DNA from: Agrocybe praecox
Taxonomy: Eukaryota > Basidiomycota > Agaricomycetes > Agaricales > Agrocybaceae
Assembly: GCA_964017145.1 (NCBI GenBank)
Contig: OZ024840.1
Location: 4,402,001-4,466,000, forward strand
DNA length: 64,000 nucleotides
Direction: 5' to 3'
Shown: positions 1-12,200 of the stretch, piece by piece
Layout: every line of letters starts with the position of its first letter
How positions within the stretch are numbered: position 1 is the stretch's first letter
Notes under the pieces: model-generated
The model's database searches: none
Seen by the model: the letters and a program-made list of their open reading frames with translations, nothing else
Told to the model about the DNA's origin: nothing
Program-made: the position numbers and the translations under genes

Positions 1-47
1 TTGACTTGGACTTCGAAATTCACGAGCGTGTTTGTTTTGTTATGCAG

Positions 48-920
48 CCAAGGAATGCAATGTCTCCTTCCATTATGTCTCCCGTCGGGGCCATCGATCT
101 CGAAGAAAACCCCTTCGAAGTCGAATTCAACGCGGAATACGAAACCGATGATCCTGATTCAGATGAACTCGACTTCATGTCCCCGCCTATAGTGCCTATA
201 GACCCCGATGACCCCAACTCCGAAGCTCCACAATTTGCTGTCCTGAACTCATCACTTCCAGACCAATTACCAGAACAGCACCATTTGACATCATACGTTT
301 CTGCAAAGCGTTCCGGTCGTGATAAGGAAAAGAGACACCACAAGACGAAATGGCATTTCGGGATTCGGAGTCGGAGTCCACCGATGGAGGTCATGCTTGA
401 GATTTACAGAACGTTAAAGATCCTGGGTATGGAGTGGAAGGAGAAGAAGAATCTTGGTGGTCTGGGTGGTGTGAAAGCGCGTGAAGCCCGGTTAGCGCTA
501 CAGCAGAGCGGAGCACTCGGGAAATCTGTGACTCTGGAACGAAACAAAGAACTCGACGGATCGGGCGGCGTCGACTTGAAGGCAGCCTCGAGCATATATT
601 TTGTCGAAACGCGGGCCCGTGTGCAGGATATCGTCGTGCTCATGAATTTGCAACTGTACATGGTGGATTCTATCAACTACCTAGTGGATTTCCACCACAA
701 GAAGTCGTATAGGGCCTCGACGGATCCTGGGGCTGGGAGATTCGATATGGCCGTGTTCGACCCCATCTTCACACAACAGGAAAGCATGAGCGATAGTGGA
801 CGGAGTATCAAGGGGAAGGACGATGTTCTTTACCTCAGAGAAGATGAGGTTGTGTCCCCGTTTGTGTTCATGGACGTGGCTTGTCGTCTAATCTTGGAGC
901 TCGCTGGCGCCAGCGAGTAA
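48..920 (+). CDS. SNF1: SNF1/AMPK alpha-subunit protein kinase, C-terminal exon only (gene runs off the left edge)
   Basis: C-terminal part of the Snf1/AMPK catalytic subunit, the cytosolic/nuclear Ser/Thr kinase that relieves glucose repression in fungi. The kinase domain lies outside the window. The visible part has an acidic Pro-rich linker, then the AMPK C-terminal adenylate-sensor-like domain, recognisable from KWHFGIRSRSPPMEVMLEIY, a TLKILGMEWK segment and, after a variable loop, IYFVETRARVQDIVVLMNLQ followed by LYMVDSINYLVDF. The frame is open to base 1, but bases 27-47 are T-rich and end in GCAG, so the exon probably starts at 48, in phase. The stop is at 918-920. Identification is from family knowledge of this conserved tail. 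Confidence 0.85.
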   Translation, partial: PRNAMSPSIMSPVGAIDLEENPFEVEFNAEYETDDPDSDELDFMSPPIVPIDPDDPNSEAPQFAVLNSSLPDQLPEQHHLTSYVSAKRSGRDKEKRHHKTKWHFGIRSRSPPMEVMLEIYRTLKILGMEWKEKKNLGGLGGVKAREARLALQQSGALGKSVTLERNKELDGSGGVDLKAASSIYFVETRARVQDIVVLMNLQLYMVDSINYLVDFHHKKSYRASTDPGAGRFDMAVFDPIFTQQESMSDSGRSIKGKDDVLYLREDEVVSPFVFMDVACRLILELAGASE

Positions 921-1628
921 ATCGCACGGTAAGATGTACTTGCGGCAATTTTGGTGTTGGCATTGCTGGTGGACTCCTTTGTATCATATGTCGTACTCTC
1001 TATTCCTCTTTTTTCCCCGCCTCTCTAACCTTTTAATGTTGTTTTTCTTTCTTTCTTCTTCTTCGTTCTTCTCTCTTCCTCCACTGTTATGTTGTCTGTG
1101 TACATTATGATGCTTCCATGTGTTCATATCATCGTCCTTTATTCTTACTGAATTTTGGCATGATCATGAATACAAAAAGTTTTTGTTTTTTTAATGCCCC
1201 GATTGTTCCTATGCTTACCTATCTCTCTCTCTACTCTTCTACTCTCCGCGGTTTGCTCGTACTTACTATCTAATACTCTCATGTTCGGATACCTCTTGTT
1301 GTATGTATTATCATATCGGATCAAGTCTCCCACTTTCTAGTAAGTTAGGCAGTTTATTACAGTTTATAAGCCAACTTGCGAAAGCGCTCGGCGACCCAGA
1401 AAGACATTGATGGGGTCGATTTTCTTGTGCTTGGGCGTGCCGACCGTCGACTGCAGTAGCTTAGGAGAAGGGGAAGTCTGTCTAAATACGGCGCTAATAC
1501 CCTGACACAGAATTATCCTAACCCTAACCTGAAGCTACGGGTCCCCTTATGCTTGTCATTAAGCGCTGCCACCCTTGCTTTATCTTGCCTGTATTCATTC
1601 TTCCAATTTTCCTTTGCAATTCTAGATA
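921..1628. other. Intergenic spacer between SNF1 and the CstF-64-like gene
   Basis: T- and CT-rich sequence follows the SNF1 stop and is probably its 3' UTR and terminator. No convincing coding sequence on either strand. The last 150 bases before the ATG at 1629 are pyrimidine-rich and probably hold the promoter and leader of the next gene. Confidence 0.5.
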
Positions 1629-2637
1629 ATGGCTAATCCAGGAGCAGCCACAGAACAGTTACTTGAACTGCTGTTGACTTTGAAGGTAAATTTGCTCGCA
1701 AGGCGTAGTCCTTAACTGAAGAAATCCTCGCAGAAAACAACACCAGTAGCAGCGAAAAGTATCCTCAACAGTCAGCCAGCAATAGCATATGCATTGATCA
1801 GTCTTATGGTGCAGATGAATGCCATAAACGTGGAAGTATTCCAGGTGCGTGTCCTTTGACTTTGTTGCTGAAAACTGGTTTTGAACTCCTAGAACAGAAA
1901 ACATTAGAAGCGTCGGGAGGTGCCTCTGGTTCTGCAACAGCGACAAGTTCGATAAATAACATAACAACTCCACAAAACCTCCCTCCTCCAGCAGCTCCAG
2001 CCCCAATATCCGCGATTCCATCACACATCCAGGCGCAATACCGAACAAGCACGCCGCCTTCAGTACCTCCACATACACCTACACCTCCTTACGGCTACAA
2101 TGGCCCAAATCAGAGTCCGAACGGCCAGCAACATACGCCAACACCACCGGGTGGCTATGGACAGTATAACCAGGCGCAGCAGGCATACCCACCGCAGGGT
2201 GGTTATCCCGGCTACCAGCAACAATACCAACAACAGCAATACCAGCAGCCCCCATACCCACAACAACAGAACCAGCAAGGAGGATATTCAGGGTATCAGG
2301 CGTATGGAAGCCAACATCAACAGCCGCCGCAGGCTGCCACGAACTCAACGCCTACACCTGCTCTGCCCGACGCTTTAGCTAATATCCCAGACGAACAGAA
2401 GGTGCGCCAAGTTCTACGGCCTGCTAGTACGACATTATGTGCTGATGTTGTTTTCAAGGCTCTCATTATGCGCGTTTTGAGCATGACGCCGGAACAAATC
2501 AACTTGCTCCCACCGCAAGATCGGACGACGTATATACAAATTGTGAGTCGTCTGAAGTTGGGATAAATTTGTCCAGGGTCGTTAATTAATCGTGGTCTGT
2601 TCGGCAGAGAGCTACTTTGGGTGTACCTACTGGCTAG
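1629..2637 (+). CDS. CstF-64-like pre-mRNA 3'-end processing protein, hinge and C-terminal domains without an RRM
   Basis: Model: 1629-1685, 1734-1844, 1898-2401, 2459-2542, 2608-2637, giving 261 aa. Residues 1-56 form a CSTF2-type hinge (EQLLELLLTLK, then AKSILNSQPAIAYALI, ending NVEVFQ). In CstF-64/Rna15 the hinge binds the CstF-77/Rna14 monkey-tail. Residues about 60-224 are Gln/Pro/Gly/Tyr-rich low complexity. The C-terminus (ALIMRVLSMTPEQINLLPP, ending RATLGVPTG) is the three-helix CSTF C-terminal domain. The third intron (57 nt) would also read through in frame, but its removal restores the family sequence EQK-ALIMRVL. The usual N-terminal RRM is absent: nothing coding lies upstream for 700 bases. 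It may therefore be a dedicated scaffold subunit of the cleavage/polyadenylation machinery, similar in idea to Pti1. The gene converges on the one ending at 2821. Confidence 0.82.
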
Positions 2638-2820
2638 GAAGGCTGAACAATGCATATACCATTATATCTATAGTGTCGAATTGCGTGACCAACTTTTGCT
2701 CTTGTAGCTGGGTCTTGTTCTCGGGTAAGCGCTGTGTGTATAACCTGACTAAAGAAGTCGACTTGTTCAGATTTGGGGTGAGTCTTTGTGGGTTCGTATC
2801 TTTGCGGGACAATTTCAGGC

Positions 2821-4194
2821 TCATCTGTAACCATTAGCGTTCACGGCAATTGTCTTCTTCATTTTGTTGTGTCTGAGCCCAAATTCAATGAAAGACTGGA
2901 TCATGTTCGCCAAGGGCAACAGCGTCAACATCACAGGCAGGATCTGAAGTGAAATCAACATCAACCTTCCTGAGACTATTCTAGCCGTCTCGTCGTACCT
3001 GTCCGAATTGCCACGACGTGCTTTCTCCAGGTTGATTTGCTCTGATGATGGCTTCGGTATTGTAGACGAAAAAGGCCCATGCAATCAGGATGAAAAAAAG
3101 TGTGAATACTAATTCTCCGTCGATGTTCCTGGTGGGTTCTCCATATCTTGTCCCCTGTGTTCATGGAAGGATTTTAACAACGCTTTCGCAGGGAAACCCG
3201 TAGATTATATCTTACTCTTCTTGTTGGGATCCCTTCGTCAGGACCCCCTTCTCTTTTCTCGTGGTGATCCTGCTCTGAGGAGCTATGAAAGGTAGCAGCC
3301 AATGGCTTGAGTAATATAGGAAATGATCTGCCTCGATAAATCTTGGAATAGTCGTATTTTGGTAAGTGCTTCATGACTTTGCTGGTATAATCTTTGAAGG
3401 TCATGGCGAAATATAAAGCGATGACTATGCTAACGATGACGCTCCCAGCGATTCGTCCAGAGTGCAGTGCCGAAAACTTTACGAATATTACGGCGATAGC
3501 TTCGTGGTTGCATGCAGGATTGCTTCCAAAATTATTGGCAGTGGCGAGAACGGCTATATAGAGTGCAAAAATCACCAAACTCTGTATGACCGAGGTTCGC
3601 CTCAGCCATCTGGTTCGGATAGAATCCGAGAGGCGAGTGCACGCTGAAATCGATGCTATGACGACTATCCAGGACATCGAAAGAAGATATAGCACTATAA
3701 TGGCACTAAAGGAACGAAGGTTAAGTAGATTATTGGATTTTCTTCTCGAAATTTGCTAGGAAGGACTAACTCTTGCAAACTTATCGCAGGTGAAGGCTCT
3801 AAGCCAACGATAAGAAACGTAATTCCCATCGCTGTATTGGTTGCCATCAATGTGTAGAGAGGATCGATAATCTCTTCTATACGCCCGGAACGAGCGGACA
3901 GGAAACCTGGCACATGACAAGTGGAAGGATCAACAGGGGAATTCCGACAATATTTTATCAACATACTCACCGATAAAGAGGGCCTGAAGGTAGAAGGAAA
4001 TGCGAACACCAATTCCACTGATGTCTGTATTCAGTGCCAATCCGACATTCGATCTGCAGGAAGGCATTTAGTCCTACGGGGAAAAGGTCCGCTCGTACTC
4101 TGCTTTCTGTTTTTTTCAGCGTTCTTAAAAGAAGAGTTCTGCATAGCATTCTGTGTCAGGAATACCTCCATTCCCAATGCAAATATCCAAACAT
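2821..4194 (-). CDS. Multi-pass membrane protein of a mushroom-specific family
   Basis: Model on the minus strand, 5' to 3': 4194-4166 (tentative first exon), 4053-3971, 3906-3771, 3705-3216, 3154-2999, 2943-2821, about 338 aa. The sequence runs SNVGLALNTDISGIGVRISF, a first membrane helix, ITFLIVGL then ISLQDAIIVLYLLSMSW, VIQSLVIFALYIAVLATANN, a conserved FGSNPACNHEA loop, GSVIVSIVIALYFAMTF, a cytosolic stretch, then ELVFTLFFILIAWAFFVYN and the closing WQFGQILPVMLTLLPLANMI. This order is typical of a large family of uncharacterised basidiomycete integral membrane proteins; no biochemical role is known to me. The first exon and its unusual donor (GTATTC) are the weakest part. The gene is divergent from the one starting at 4424. 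Confidence 0.75.
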
Positions 4195-4423
4195 TTGGCA
4201 CGTCAAAACAATGACAGTTATGAGAGGCAGATTTTCGACATAAGTGAACGAGTACGTGGTTTTTAAACATCATGTCGCGGCTGTGTCGTCTGTATTATCA
4301 TTGGAAGCTGTGTACATTGACTTTTCTATTTATATAGTAAATATCTGAGACTTATAACCACTGCCGGAAAGGGCGGGATCTCAGGCCTCTGTAGCCCTCC
4401 TATCAAGCCCACCAAAACAAATC

Positions 4424-6217
4424 ATGGACGCTGGAAACGAAATGCACCCTTTGAGAATCGCTTATCACGGTACTATGGTTAGAAACATCACCGGCAATGA
4501 CTCTCTGATAAGTCCTGGAATCGGACATACTGTAGCTCGATTTTTCGAGCAAGGGGGAGCAATTACCGACCGCATAATCAATAGCAACTACCGTGGACCT
4601 CTCAGCCCAAAAAAAAAAATCGAAACTTTCTTGGGAGAAGGACGTGCTAGGGAAAAGGTCCTGGATGAGCTATACAACTTCAATGCTGGAGTCGTCCCTA
4701 ATAGGGAATGGGAACCTCTTCTACGAAATTGTCATGAATTGTTGAAATATGCGGGTTCATCGTGGGTTTCTTTGTATTGCCTATAGGCACACACCTTTGA
4801 ATCTTTATTGTTTGACCTAGGGAGACTGGTTCCACCCAAGTCGCGACGTTTAAACTTATATTGTCCTTGACCACTCGGTATCCGGGCATCAGGAAGCTAT
4901 TCAATCTACCACAAGACTATCAACCGTCGACATCAGGGCTGGGCTCATACTTTTCTCCTGGCATTTCCAGCCTATTCAATCGATCACAAACATCTCAGGC
5001 AAAGGCGCCTCCCAATTTCGGGGAACTTTGGTCGCACCCGGATGAAGAGTTTAGAGACTGTTGGATTTTTCATAGGGACTTGGCTATATATTGTCTATCC
5101 GATACCCCATTAACCAAACTAGTCGAGAGCGTATGTCCAAGTGAATTCACTCAACTGCATCCAAGGCATCTATTAAGCAGTTGGAACAACGAGAAGGCCG
5201 AAAGGTTGTTGTTATCATTTTGCGCATATCCAAGGTAAGGATGACGTTCTCGGAAAATGATTATTCCAACTCACACAACTACTCAGTCCTGGCGGAGCAT
5301 ACGATTACGATAAGATATGCGCGATTCGATATCTTTCGGGATTTCTGGAACTTCCGACATTTTGGAGTACAAGGAATCGTCAGGAAGACGAAGTGACTGA
5401 GCGTCTCTTTGGCTTTTTGTCAGAGCTGTGCAAAACTTTGTTACAGCTCATTGCCGATACAGAGCCGAACCATAACGAAGACGTTACCATTACCTGGTTA
5501 TCTGTCGCACGCGAAGCCGTTGATAAACTTACCAGTGTGATGTTCAATGGATTTCTGTGTCTTCTTGGTGCTGGGACCTCTCTTCCGCCGTGCCCCCATT
5601 TCTTATGGGAATGCATAAACATGGCTGTTAGGTTTGCACTAGAATTCATTACATGTCGAAAACCGACTGAACCCAAGTCTCTGCTTCCTAAGGCCTTACA
5701 TGGAAAAATATTATCCGAGGGCGTTTGCTTACGCTCTTCAGCTGAACAACCACATATACCTGGTTCATTCGTCCACAACGAATATCGTCGATGACGCTGG
5801 AAGTAACAGTGAGTGTGTTCGCTCACGCAACATCGGGAATCGTCACCGCTAACGATGATAATAGATGCCACAGTACAACCCACAGTGGTCGAATTGGATG
5901 ACTCCGATGCCCTCAATAACTTGGGCCACACATATATCAATGGGCAGGAAAATATGCCGACTTCGAGAACTGACAATCAGCCGCCGGGCGAGCAGTATTC
6001 ACTCGATCGAAACGATAAGAAAATGCGGCAACTTCAGAAACAGGAAGCCAAACGCATCGCTCTTGAGGCTGAGAAAGAACGACGTAAACGGATGGGAAGA
6101 AGTCAACGAGAACAAGCCCGTGCTGTCCTTGAGAAGCGCCGACATTTGGAAAGAGGGGAGGTTACGCCTCCAATCGATATTTGGCGACCCATCAGGTCGA
6201 AGATCGTAGGTTTGTAG
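4424..6217 (+). CDS. Unrecognised protein with a C-terminal charged coiled coil (one splice junction unresolved)
   Basis: Exons supported by frame and splice sites: 4424-4761, 4821-5234, 5287 to about 5626-5642, about 5643-5742 to 5808, and 5865-6217. The N-terminal 250 residues look globular (start MDAGNEMHPLRIAYHG). A helical middle follows (TERLFGFLSELCKTLLQLIA). The last exon is Lys/Arg/Glu-rich (about residues 460-510) and should form a coiled coil. Between about 5600 and 5742 the reading frame shifts by +1. The second frame is clearly protein-like (YMEKYYPRAFAYALQLNNHI) and joins the last exon cleanly, so an intron is likely there, for example 5627-5741, though no site is compelling. 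A frameshifting indel is the alternative. I do not recognise the family and assign no function. Confidence 0.6.
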
Positions 6218-7066
6218 GCGCGCAAGTTGGCCAACGACGACGAGTGCGCCAACTAGCACCAACTACTATTGTGTATTGTATATATTTTCACATTCTAGTA
6301 ACATACAGATATCAAACTGAATAACAAATGTTGATAAATATCTGTTTTCCTTGAAAACCACTACCTAGAATGACTCCCCTCTCAAACCACCAAATTTTGC
6401 CATGGCGTAGTGGTAGTGCCATAGCATCCAGTAAGTCATCAAAACTAGTGGCAAAGAAATTCAATTCCAGTAGATCAGTTGGCGGACTTGGGCCGCTTGG
6501 CAGAGGATTCTTAATTTGGCTACGCCCCCCAAGTTTGAAGTAACCTCAAATCTGCCAACTCCTCCAAGTACCGCCTAGCCATCTCTTATCTTCCTGATGG
6601 GCCGTAGATCTAGATTACAGAAAACATACACTGCAGAATTTTTCATACGAAAAGTACAGGATCCTGTCGCTCCAGAGTCCACGGGCATCCACTGTATATA
6701 CATAACGTGTCGTCTTCCAGCATTTACGCTGTTCAGAGTGAAAACAACTACCCATGTACTACGGTCTCTTTGAATGTGCTGGATCATGGAGGAGTGGGCG
6801 CTTCCCTCCTAACTTCAGTTACTTACACGCTTTTCAAGCTTTCCCTGTCACTCCGACCAAATTGAGTTCAAAACCAAAGCCAGTGGATTTTAAACAATCG
6901 CAAACTAAGGGTCAACACAAACTGCCCCCGAATATGATGATGCACTCTTGATGAGCGCAGTATTTTATCTTTTTCTTTTATGACCTTGAAGTTGCTCTCT
7001 CTTCCTCTTTTCCTCACCAGGAGCGCCATATCAGCACAGCGAAGATATTCATCCCGCGGTTATCGA
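6218..7066. other. Intergenic spacer with a possible SINE
   Basis: No supported gene. Short open frames on both strands lack coding character. Bases 6960-7019 are strongly pyrimidine-rich and end in CCTCACCAG, like the 3' end of a leader intron for the next gene. Confidence 0.4.
6398..6475 (+). repeat. tRNA-like Pol III promoter boxes, possible SINE head
   Basis: TGGCGTAGTGGTAGTGCC (from 6402) resembles a tRNA A box, and AATTCAATTCC about 55 bases later resembles a B box. The sequence between does not fold into a full tRNA that I can see, so a tRNA-derived SINE or a decayed tRNA is suggested rather than a functional tRNA gene. Confidence 0.25.
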
Positions 7067-8570
7067 ATGGAATTTCGGCAGAAGATGCCCAATAACAGTA
7101 ACAATGACGCAGCGTCGAGGCCAAATCCAACGGGAAGGCAAAAAGTAAAGTCACATACGGAGGCGCCAAACAACGTCGTGGCGTCTGGGTCTGCATCTGC
7201 GTCTACAGAACCACAACAGAGCGCTGGCCGTGCACGTCGGAAACCAGCACGACCTGGCCCTGGTGGCCCGACGACGACCTCGACAGCGGGAGGCAGAGCA
7301 GAAATGTTACCAAGTACAGCAGCTATTGCAGAACCAGCAGCAAGGACAGAAGGAGCATCGACAAGGCCTAAAAGAACCAAACGACCGAGAGCAGAAAGGC
7401 TCAGAGCGCAAGAAGCCCATTTACACGTTGTTCTCGATGCTGCACGTTCTGTGATACAGATATTGCAACCACATGGATTGTCGTGCGCGGTCTTTGGGAG
7501 TCTTGCTTCGAAGCTGTATGGATGCTCTAGGATGCCCAAGGTCTGTTTACATGATCTGACTTTCTTTGTTTTATGGCTTGCAATGTGTCGGGGACAATTT
7601 GAGTTGGATATTCAGATGCGTTTCTTTCTGTGACGGGAGAATAACCCTTCACGTTTTCTCATACTTGGACTAGGCGAATCTTGAAACATATGTACTTGGA
7701 ACTGACAAAAAACACTATTTCCAGGACGTAGACATGATAGTAACTCAAACCTCTCCTACATCCTCACATCGGCGGAGCAACTCCCAAGAACTACCACCCC
7801 AGCCAAGCGCGCACAAAATCAAAGAACTCCTTGTGCAAACAAACCCACGCAACTTCTATCTACGCATGCCGCGCGACCCAACCGCGCCATACCGAATCCT
7901 CTGGTACAGGCGCCACTTCCGTGGGCCCGAATGTAAAGTGGACGTGCTAATCCCAGGAGACATGCACCTTCCATCCCTGCGTCCTGCGAACGTAACATGG
8001 AAAGACCAAATTCCGCTCGTACCATTCCCTGTGCTGCTATATCATAAACTCCAAGGCTGGTCGGACCACGTGAGCGCTGAGGAAGAGCATAAGCGCCGGA
8101 AGCAGACACAGGACGCGGGGGATGTGAGGAAGCTGCTGTCCCTCGTGCAGGAGATGGGCCGGCTGCAAAAGATGCCCTTGGGAGGTCTGGAGGATAAGAG
8201 CTTGTTCTCAGAGGAATTTAGGAAGTTGACGGTGGATAGAGTGAAGGCCTTTTGTGTGGCGTTTGGGGACAAGTCAGGGATGTGGAAGAGCTTGGGATTC
8301 GAGGTGCCTGATGAGGTACCTGAGCAGCAGCTGGGGTTGGGAGGACGAGGATTGGTTATTGACGATGATGGAGATGCTGAGGTCGGTAGTGAGGGCGAGG
8401 AGAGGGCAGGGCTGGTTGAAGAAGACGAGGACGACGGGGTTGTTGTTAATAATAATGACACCGGAGGTCCGAATGGCTTACCCAGCTTGTTCCACGGTGT
8501 GGATCTACTTTCAATAGTGATTGTCGACCGGTCTCCTGTAGTGGATGCACCCGCTGCCGGCGCTGCTTGA
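7067..8570 (+). CDS. Pol-beta-fold nucleotidyltransferase-like protein of mushrooms
   Basis: Exons 7067-7540 and 7725-8570, 439 aa. Residues 1-120 are disordered and Lys/Arg/Ala-rich. A nucleotidyltransferase fold starts near residue 125 with VLDAARSVIQILQPHG, AVFGSLASKLYG (the hG[GS] motif) and, just across the intron, DVDMIV (the paired Asp motif). A later CKVDVLIPG can supply the third acidic residue. The conserved helical part (VPFPVLLYHKLQGWSDH) follows, then a strongly acidic tail (about residues 370-405). The triad is intact, so a nucleotidyl-transfer activity is possible; substrate unknown. The intron is 184 nt, long for this window. The frame is open to an ATG at 6980, but that stretch looks like a leader intron, so I start at 7067 (7085 is also possible). 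Confidence 0.72.
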
Positions 8571-9250
8571 TTCCATATCTGCTATCTGCGTGCATCTCGA
8601 CTGCACGACGACCAGATACACTAACACATACGCCTATATCAAGCGCCCGGATTTTCAATATCTTGGTTTCTAATTTATCCGTCATATTATTTCACCACAC
8701 CCACACACCTGCCCATTGGATTTCTTGGGTACTACGTCCACAATATACTAGCGGTTGAGCAATCTTCTTGGTTTATTCGAGGTAGGACGGATGTATAACA
8801 TAACGCTAACTACGGAATAGATAGACTCGGATAGATTGTTCTTGTTTTTGTTTTCTGAAGCATGTATGTATTTCGGTTACTAGAAATTGTTATACATAGG
8901 AAAAGATTGTTTCTTGGAAATGTTTGGCAATCGTGATATGACGACTTGAAGGAGAATGGCAATGGAAGGTATGGTTGTATTACGTTTGGTACATAAGCAA
9001 AAAGGAGAGAAAAGAAGGGTGTAATTTACTGCAGGCCATAATCGAGTTTACTTCAGCCGAGAGTCAGTTGGTTGTAGACAGGGACCAGAAGAATCCAAGA
9101 AAGAAGAATTTGGGGAAACTCGGTGAGAGAGATTCGCGGCCTCCAGAACGGCATTTTTGTTTTCGTACCGTCCTTTAAAAAAAGAGAGGCAAGAGAACGA
9201 CTCGGAGTAGAGGAAGATACATTCGTTTACTTGATCGATATATCTCTTCG
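8571..9250. other. Convergent intergenic spacer
   Basis: Lies between two genes whose 3' ends face each other, so it should hold both 3' UTRs. AT-rich, with no supported gene or repeat. Confidence 0.4.
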
Positions 9251-12200
9251 TCATATTTCATTCGTGTTCGAACCCAATGTGAGTTGCTGCTGGTGGTGGT
9301 AGTTCTGGCCCGTGTTCGAGATCAGTTTCAAAGTTGCGTACAAGGTCTCGAATGGACCGTCGATCCCAATGGATGCCACTCGCTCTACCTCGTATGCCAA
9401 CATATTTCTTCTATATTCATCCACGAGCAGGAATGCGAAAATCAACAAGAGGAGCTGTGCCGTCAACGTAAGCATATATTTCGCGATTGTCGATGGGCGG
9501 GGAAGCCAGTGGCTAATTACTGAGAGACTGCGACGTTCTTGAACTTGAGGGTTCGTCGTAGATAACACGACCGAGTCCGAGTCAATGTGAGTTTGTGTTT
9601 GGGTGGACTCCGTTGACGAGGATAATGATGCTGATACTGCTTGAGACGGACACTGGCAAGTTGGGCAATGTGTCGAGGTTGGAGCTGATGAGTCTCCTTC
9701 TCCACTGTCACTAGCGAGAGTTTGCTCGCGCTGAGGCGGAGTATCAACGACGGCACTGACTCTTCCTTCAGGACGAGTCGGTCTTGAAGAAGGTTCCGCG
9801 TCGCGGATTGTCTTGCTTATTTTTCTCCGGACGACCCCAAAATCCAAATCCAAATCATGTCGAGTCGTTTCCAGATAATGTACTTCATAAGGCACGTGTT
9901 GTACAGGAGGTTCAGGTTCGAGAATGGGAGCGGCGTTGAATTTGTTGTCTACGATAGATATGCCAGGTCGACTTTTGGTGTTAGTTAGTATTCCCTGCAC
10001 GTTAGGGACTTGTTCGGATGACTGCACATAGGAGGTCAGTAGTGTTTTTATTTCAGATATGAGAAGATTTCGTAAACATACGACAGAAGCAGTAGAAGGG
10101 ACAAGTTCCTGAGGAGAAGAAGTAAGAGCGAGTGGAGGCTTGGTAAGAACGGGTAAAGTCAACGAAGGTAAACTTGGTGCAATTCCCGGTTCGCTCGATG
10201 ATTTCGGGTTCGGGTCAGATTTCTTCTTATCCTCAAATACCTATGTATAAAGAAATAGAAAATATTAATCTTAAATCGAAGAACGAGAAATGCGAACGAA
10301 CATCTGGGGTTACATTTACATTTCCAGTTGAGAGAGGAGAAGATGGAGGTGCCTGAGCTTGGCTTCCCACATTTTTCGTGTTGGGTTGAGCGACATTCTG
10401 GGTTACGAGAGCCTTTGGAAGATCGTCGGAACCGGCAATGTCATTAGCAGAGGCTGAAGGTACACCGATCGCAGACTTTGTTTCTAATCTTTTGTTCGGA
10501 GCCGTCTACACAAGAATAATCATAGTACGTCAGCTGGGTGCCAAACAATTAGCTACAGAAGAGACGAACAGAAATATTGGTTGCGAGAGCTTGGGCTTGG
10601 GCTGGAAGGCCCGGGGCAGGAACAGGCTTACTCGCAGAAACTGTTTTGTGGGAAACAGAAGACGGAGTCGCCTGAGTCGAAATCTGAGTCTGAGGTGGAT
10701 GTGTCTGTATGGCTTGAGGAACAGCAACAGGGACGGGTTTCTCAGCGGTAGTATTATTCTGTGATGTCGAAGGTGAGAAAGGATAGGGGGTCATCTGGCT
10801 CTTCGCTTGTGCCTGTGTCTGCGTTGCTGGAGCTGCAGGAACAGGCATAGGTTTACCCGCAACAGCCTTGCTCTCGACCACAGAAGGTACCTGAGGATAG
10901 GGCGTCGTCTGACTATAAAGCGTCTCTGCCTGCGGTGTTGTTTGTGCTGGTGGTTGGACAGCATTAGGTTGATTAAAGGCTTTCAGTGCAGAAGACTTGG
11001 CTTCCGTAGGAAAGAAATCACTGATAGGCGGTTTGGGAAGAGAAGAAAATGAGAAGAGGTCCTTGCGCCTTGACTGTGTCGAAGTCGACGACGATGAAGA
11101 GGGAGGCCCAGAAGAAGTAAACGCTCTTAAAGTATCAATTGATACGTAAGACACTGGAGGCGAAACCGGGTTGGCGCTACAATCCTTCAACTGTAAACAC
11201 CCTATACTAAAAATCAGATATAAGGTTTAACAAGAAGGCAACTCACGGGTAGGGACAATGAAGCGGGTGTGGGTGGGCCTCCAGAAAAAATGGAAGATGG
11301 AGATGCTACTGCATTGTCTTTTGCCTGATAACAAAAACAAAAAAGAGCAAGGCAACCGAAACACATCAATACCCAACTAGATCGGCCACGAAAAGAAAGA
11401 ACACGTACAAGACTGGCATTCGTTTTCCGTTCTGACAACCCTTGTTTCCCTTTTTGACTCGGAGTAGGTCCAGCAGCAGGATATACCTATGCAACAAAGC
11501 ATAATATCAGCAATACGTCAATGGCATTCTTTTGGAGGCATTCATATTCAAAATCAAAATGAACGTATGGGCTATCCATCTTTCCAAAGGTGTACATAGA
11601 GCCTGTGTTCGACCCCTGTTATTTGGGAAGATGGGATGGTTCTCAGAAAGAAAGAAAGAAAGAAAAGAAAAGAAAAGAAAAGAAAAAAGAGGTAAACAGA
11701 ACGCACAAAGGGATTACCAGCAACATTCGAGCCTGGAGGTAGACGGACGATTGGTAGCTTCGGTGCTGCGTTTGAGGTTTGACTGGTCTGATAAATAGAT
11801 CGACGTACGTCAGCTAGACAGTGGAAAAACTTTACGAAAGAAATAAACGAACAGGAATATTGGATGCGAGAGCTTGCGTTGAAGGAGCAGAAGCAGGTCC
11901 AGACCCACTCGCGCCAACCACAGTCTTCGATGCAAAAGGCACTGCAGGAGAGGGCGTCGTCTTATGCATCTGGGGTTGTATTGATAGATAACCAGCATTT
12001 ACAGAACCAGTGGCCTTCGCTACAGACGGCTTGACTTCCGTAACAGACCCCAGACCGAATTGACCAACAGGAGAACACCAGGGATCCGTGAACTCGAAAG
12101 GTGTCGTTATTGAAGAGGGTCTTCCTGTAGATGTAACGGCTTCTATGTTGGTCTCTCTGGAAACGAAGCCACTAGACTGGTGTGTCTCATTGTCGTTTAT

